Origin: Promethearchaeota archaeon
GTDB taxonomy: Archaea > Asgardarchaeota > Lokiarchaeia > Sigynarchaeales > SOKP01
Reading direction: 5' to 3'
Assembly: GCA_019057975.1 (NCBI GenBank)
Contig: JAHLWJ010000081.1
Coordinates: forward strand, 1-15,886
Length of the DNA stretch: 15,886 nucleotides
Below, in pieces: positions 13,804 through 15,886 of this stretch; positions within the stretch are counted from its first letter, which is position 1, and every line of letters begins with the position of its first letter. The notes beneath the pieces are model-generated. The model had not been told where the DNA came from, did not search any database, and saw only the letters and a list, made by a program, of their open reading frames with translations. A program made the translations under genes and the position numbers.

Positions 13804-14318
13804 GAAGTAATATTTAATCGAAGCCATAAGATATCATAAAATTTATCAGGTTTACTTTCAAAAATTTGCCATAATTCGGTAATAATTATTTGATTTACAC
13901 CAATTTGGGAAAACGAGATATTTAATTTAGGAGAAATCCATTTTTCCTTATGATTTAAAGAATCATTAATCGTAAATTGAAGTGTGCCATTTGACCCTAT
14001 TGAACTTAACACAGTATTATTATCACCTTTTTTTATTTTTATATCAAATGTAAATATTTTATCTAAATAATTCTCAACAGTAAGATAAAAAGAAATACTG
14101 TCATTTATAGAAGCTTCCGTGGGATAATTCTCTGCTTCTTGATTCTCGTTTAAAATACCAAAAACAACATAACCCGGTTCAGGCTTAAAGGCTTCATAGA
14201 TAATAAAACCCGATATAATTATAATTCCAGTAATCAAACAGATTTTAAGTAATGTATCAAACTCCTTTTTACTGGACTTATTAATCTCTTTTATATCGTT
14301 ATTGCTTGTATCATTCAT
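13800..14318 (-). CDS. Membrane-anchored DUF1616-like protein
   Basis: Protein of 172 residues with a charged cytoplasmic head (1-20), one membrane helix (about 22-41) and an outside domain from about 46. The phrases YVVFGILNENQEAENYPTEA and FYLTVENY resemble DUF1616, a Greek-key-like domain common in archaeal cell-surface proteins. The outside part has six N-glycosylation sequons (Asn72, 100, 110, 118, 133 and 169), suggesting a glycosylated surface protein. The open frame can begin at 14354, but those first 12 residues lie over the end of the UXS-like gene. The ATG at 14318 overlaps that gene's TGA in ATGAATGA, the usual arrangement of translational coupling, and is taken as the start. The function is unknown; the coupling implies a shared role with the sugar-nucleotide enzyme. 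Confidence 0.72.
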   Translation of the reverse strand: MNDTSNNDIKEINKSSKKEFDTLLKICLITGIIIISGFIIYEAFKPEPGYVVFGILNENQEAENYPTEASINDSISFYLTVENYLDKIFTFDIKIKKGDNNTVLSSIGSNGTLQFTINDSLNHKEKWISPKLNISFSQIGVNQIIITELWQIFESKPDKFYDILWLRLNITS

Positions 14319-15372
14319 TATCTTTGAACCAGGCAATAGTTTTTTTAAGTCCATCTTCCAACGAAGTTGTAGGTTTCCAATTTAAGATTTTTTTTGCTTT
14401 TGCAATATCGGGGCATCTACGTACAGGGTCATCTATAGGTAATGGTTTAAATACTATTTTAGATTTAGAGTTTGTCAAATCTTTGATAATATTGGCTAAT
14501 TCTAAAATAGTGTATTCTTTATCGTTGCCTAAATTAATAACTTCTCCATTTGCTTCATCTTTATAAACCATTTTAAGAATACCTTCAATCTCATCTACTA
14601 TATAAATAAAAGATCTCGTTTGTGATCCATCCCCAAAGATAGTTATATCCTCATCATTCAAAGCTTGATTTATGAAATTTGGAACTACCCTTCCAAATTC
14701 GGGACCATGGCGTATTCTTGGTCCAGAAGTATTAAAAATTCTCACTATCTTTGTTCTCATTTGATGTTGAAGTTCATAAGCTTTAATAAAAGCCTCCCCA
14801 GCCCTTTTAGACTCATCATAACAGCTTCTTGGTCCAACAGGATTCACATGCCCAAAATAACTTTCTGGTGAGGGGACTGCTTCTTCAGGAGGATTTCCGT
14901 AAACCTCAGAAGTACTTGTATAAAAAAATATTGCATTATGGAATTTTGCGATTCCTAAAGAATTCAACGTTCCCAGAGTGTTGCTCCTTAAAATAGAAAT
15001 TGGATTGACTTTAAATTCAAATGGAGATGCTCTGCTCGCCATATGCATAATAATATCTATTTTTTTAATATCACTTATACAAATACCTAATGGATGATAG
15101 CTCATCCCGAAATATATTGGATAAGATATATCATGATTTATGAATCTAAAATTATCTTCTTCCATAAGGTGTATTATATTTTTAGGTTGACCCGAAGTTA
15201 GATTGTCTAAACAAATACAATATGCGTTCTGTTTAACCAAAACATCACATACCCAACTACCAAGAAAACCTGCACCACCTGTAACTAAAATTGTCTTACC
15301 TTCAAATGTAATAACTTCTTTTTTCAGTCTTTCATTAATTTCCGCAACATCCTGACTAATTTCGTAATGCAT
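14311..15372 (-). CDS. NAD-dependent epimerase/dehydratase, UDP-glucuronate decarboxylase (UXS)-like
   Basis: Extended short-chain dehydrogenase of 353 residues acting on nucleotide sugars, probably UDP-glucuronate to UDP-xylose. It shows the NAD motif TGGAGFLGS at 31-39 (GxxGxxG), LDNLTSG at 55-61, HMASRASP at 110-117, TSTSEVYGNP at 152-161, GPRSCYDESKR at 180-190 (catalytic Tyr185 and Lys189), RIFNTSGPR at 211-219, GRVVPNFI at 227-234 and GDGSQTRSFIYIVD at 247-260. The YDESKR and GRVVPNFI wording is close to UXS. Differences are NTSGPR for NTYGPR and SRAS for CPAS, so a different substrate is possible. A GTG at 15384 extends the frame, but the ATG at 15372 has GGAG 6 bases upstream and is preferred. 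It overlaps the DUF1616-like gene by 8 bases. Confidence 0.85.
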   Translation of the reverse strand: MHYEISQDVAEINERLKKEVITFEGKTILVTGGAGFLGSWVCDVLVKQNAYCICLDNLTSGQPKNIIHLMEEDNFRFINHDISYPIYFGMSYHPLGICISDIKKIDIIMHMASRASPFEFKVNPISILRSNTLGTLNSLGIAKFHNAIFFYTSTSEVYGNPPEEAVPSPESYFGHVNPVGPRSCYDESKRAGEAFIKAYELQHQMRTKIVRIFNTSGPRIRHGPEFGRVVPNFINQALNDEDITIFGDGSQTRSFIYIVDEIEGILKMVYKDEANGEVINLGNDKEYTILELANIIKDLTNSKSKIVFKPLPIDDPVRRCPDIAKAKKILNWKPTTSLEDGLKKTIAWFKDNE

Positions 15373-15378
15373 AATAAA

Positions 15379-15382
15379 CTCC
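15379..15382 (-). promoter_or_regulatory. Shine-Dalgarno site deciding the UXS-like start
   Basis: GGAG on the minus strand, 6 bases before the ATG at 15372. It overlaps the alternative GTG (15382-15384), so the GTG is more likely part of the ribosome-binding site than a start codon. Confidence 0.55.
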
Positions 15383-15499
15383 ACTCATGATAAACAATAT
15401 AGTTCTTCAAATCTACATTTGTAAATAAATTTTTCTTAACTTCAGATATTTCTAATAATACTGAAAGAAAGAGAGCAAATTATTCAATAAATAAAACAT

Positions 15500-15886
15500 T
15501 TAGGCTGTTTTTGAACCACAATATTGACAGAATTTTAATTCAATTGGATACAATTCTCCACAATTTGTGCATTTTTGTAGAGATTTTTTTAATATCTCGC
15601 GTCCTAACATCTCAAATGCTTTTTCAACATTCTCACCTGTTTTGGAGGATGTATTTAATAATTCTCCTTGAAAATTGAATTTTTCAAAAATTTGCTGTGC
15701 TTCTTCTTTTTTAACTTTCCTTTTTAAATCGGTTTTTGCTTCAATTAATATCTTTGTTTTGGGCGAATTAGGAACAGACGATATTACATTTATCCAATCA
15801 TAAAGATCTTTTACAGAATCTTGATTAGTAACATCGTATAACATTAAAGCTCCGGAAGCACCTGAAACATAAGAAGGAAATAAAAG
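15500..15886 (-). CDS. Ras/Rab-like small GTPase with C-terminal zinc ribbon, N-terminus beyond window
   Basis: The frame is open to the right edge, so the P-loop, switch I and the DxxG motif are not visible. The 128 residues present begin after the G3 region with SYVSGASGALMLYDVTNQDSV, which matches Rab/Ras proteins (Y..GA.G.LLVYD.T...S). Next come the WINVIS helix, ILIEAKTDL at the G4 position, and NTSSKTGENVEKAF with SSK in the G5 place. After the G domain there is a 24-residue zinc ribbon with CTNC and CQYC 11 residues apart. Small GTPases are abundant in Asgard archaea. Here the ribbon sits where eukaryotic relatives carry prenylated cysteines. The G4 Asn is replaced by Ala (AKTD for NKxD), which should weaken guanine recognition. 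It is probably transcribed separately from the UXS-like gene, with about 115 bases between them. Confidence 0.85.
   Translation of the reverse strand, partial: LLFPSYVSGASGALMLYDVTNQDSVKDLYDWINVISSVPNSPKTKILIEAKTDLKRKVKKEEAQQIFEKFNFQGELLNTSSKTGENVEKAFEMLGREILKKSLQKCTNCGELYPIELKFCQYCGSKTA

Overview
The window is AT-rich (about 70% A+T by eye) and densely packed on both strands. It most likely comes from an Asgard archaeon (Promethearchaeota, Lokiarchaeia-like). The pointers are a Ras/Rab-type small GTPase whose tail is a zinc ribbon (right edge), a free-standing roadblock/LC7 protein, a DUF1922-type zinc ribbon known from methanogens, a TldD/TldE pair, oligo(T) terminators and several starts that look leaderless. 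No sequence search was possible, so the lineage is an inference. I see no tRNA, rRNA, CRISPR array, transposase or phage gene.

Layout. 1-659 (-): N-terminal two-thirds of a Y-family DNA polymerase, cut by the window edge. 832-2373 (+): two-gene operon of a class II aldolase and a TIM-barrel sugar isomerase/epimerase. 2421-2450: 12-bp tandem AT repeat just ahead of 2488-2895 (+), a NikR-like ribbon-helix-helix regulator without the nickel ligands. 2903-3757 (-): NadC-like phosphoribosyltransferase, divergent from an alpha/beta hydrolase (3814-4443, +) over a very short shared promoter. 4429-4542 (-): remnant of the C-terminus of a medium-chain dehydrogenase, then a roadblock/LC7 gene (4580-4978, -). 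5226-10417 (-): YfcE/MJ0936-type phosphodiesterase, CPBP intramembrane protease, PfkB sugar/nucleoside kinase, long-form PurM and PurB. The last three are tightly spaced (gaps of 9 and 11 bases) in the order purB-purM-pfkB, a purine-synthesis operon. 10631-10828 (+): DUF1922-like zinc ribbon. 10981-13803 (+): tldD-tldE. 13800-15372 (-): UDP-glucuronate decarboxylase-like enzyme followed by a membrane-anchored DUF1616-like protein whose start overlaps the enzyme's stop. 15500-15886 (-): the partial small GTPase.

How the genes work together. PurM makes AIR, PurB acts at SAICAR and adenylosuccinate, and the kinase could feed ribose or nucleosides into the same pool. The aldolase and isomerase probably share a sugar-phosphate route. 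The UXS-like enzyme and the sequon-rich surface protein suggest cell-surface glycoconjugate work. Roadblock and small-GTPase proteins are typical Asgard signalling parts, although here they lie 10 kb apart.

I do not see one obvious new multi-gene system. The most promising leads are the small GTPase with an altered G4 motif and zinc-ribbon tail, the nickel-blind NikR relative with its repeat-bearing promoter, the UXS/DUF1616 pair, the Bacteroidetes-like PurM and the dehydrogenase remnant. Five starts were moved inward from the longest open frame on codon, spacing or overlap grounds (NadC, roadblock, PurB, UXS, DUF1616); each entry gives the reason.
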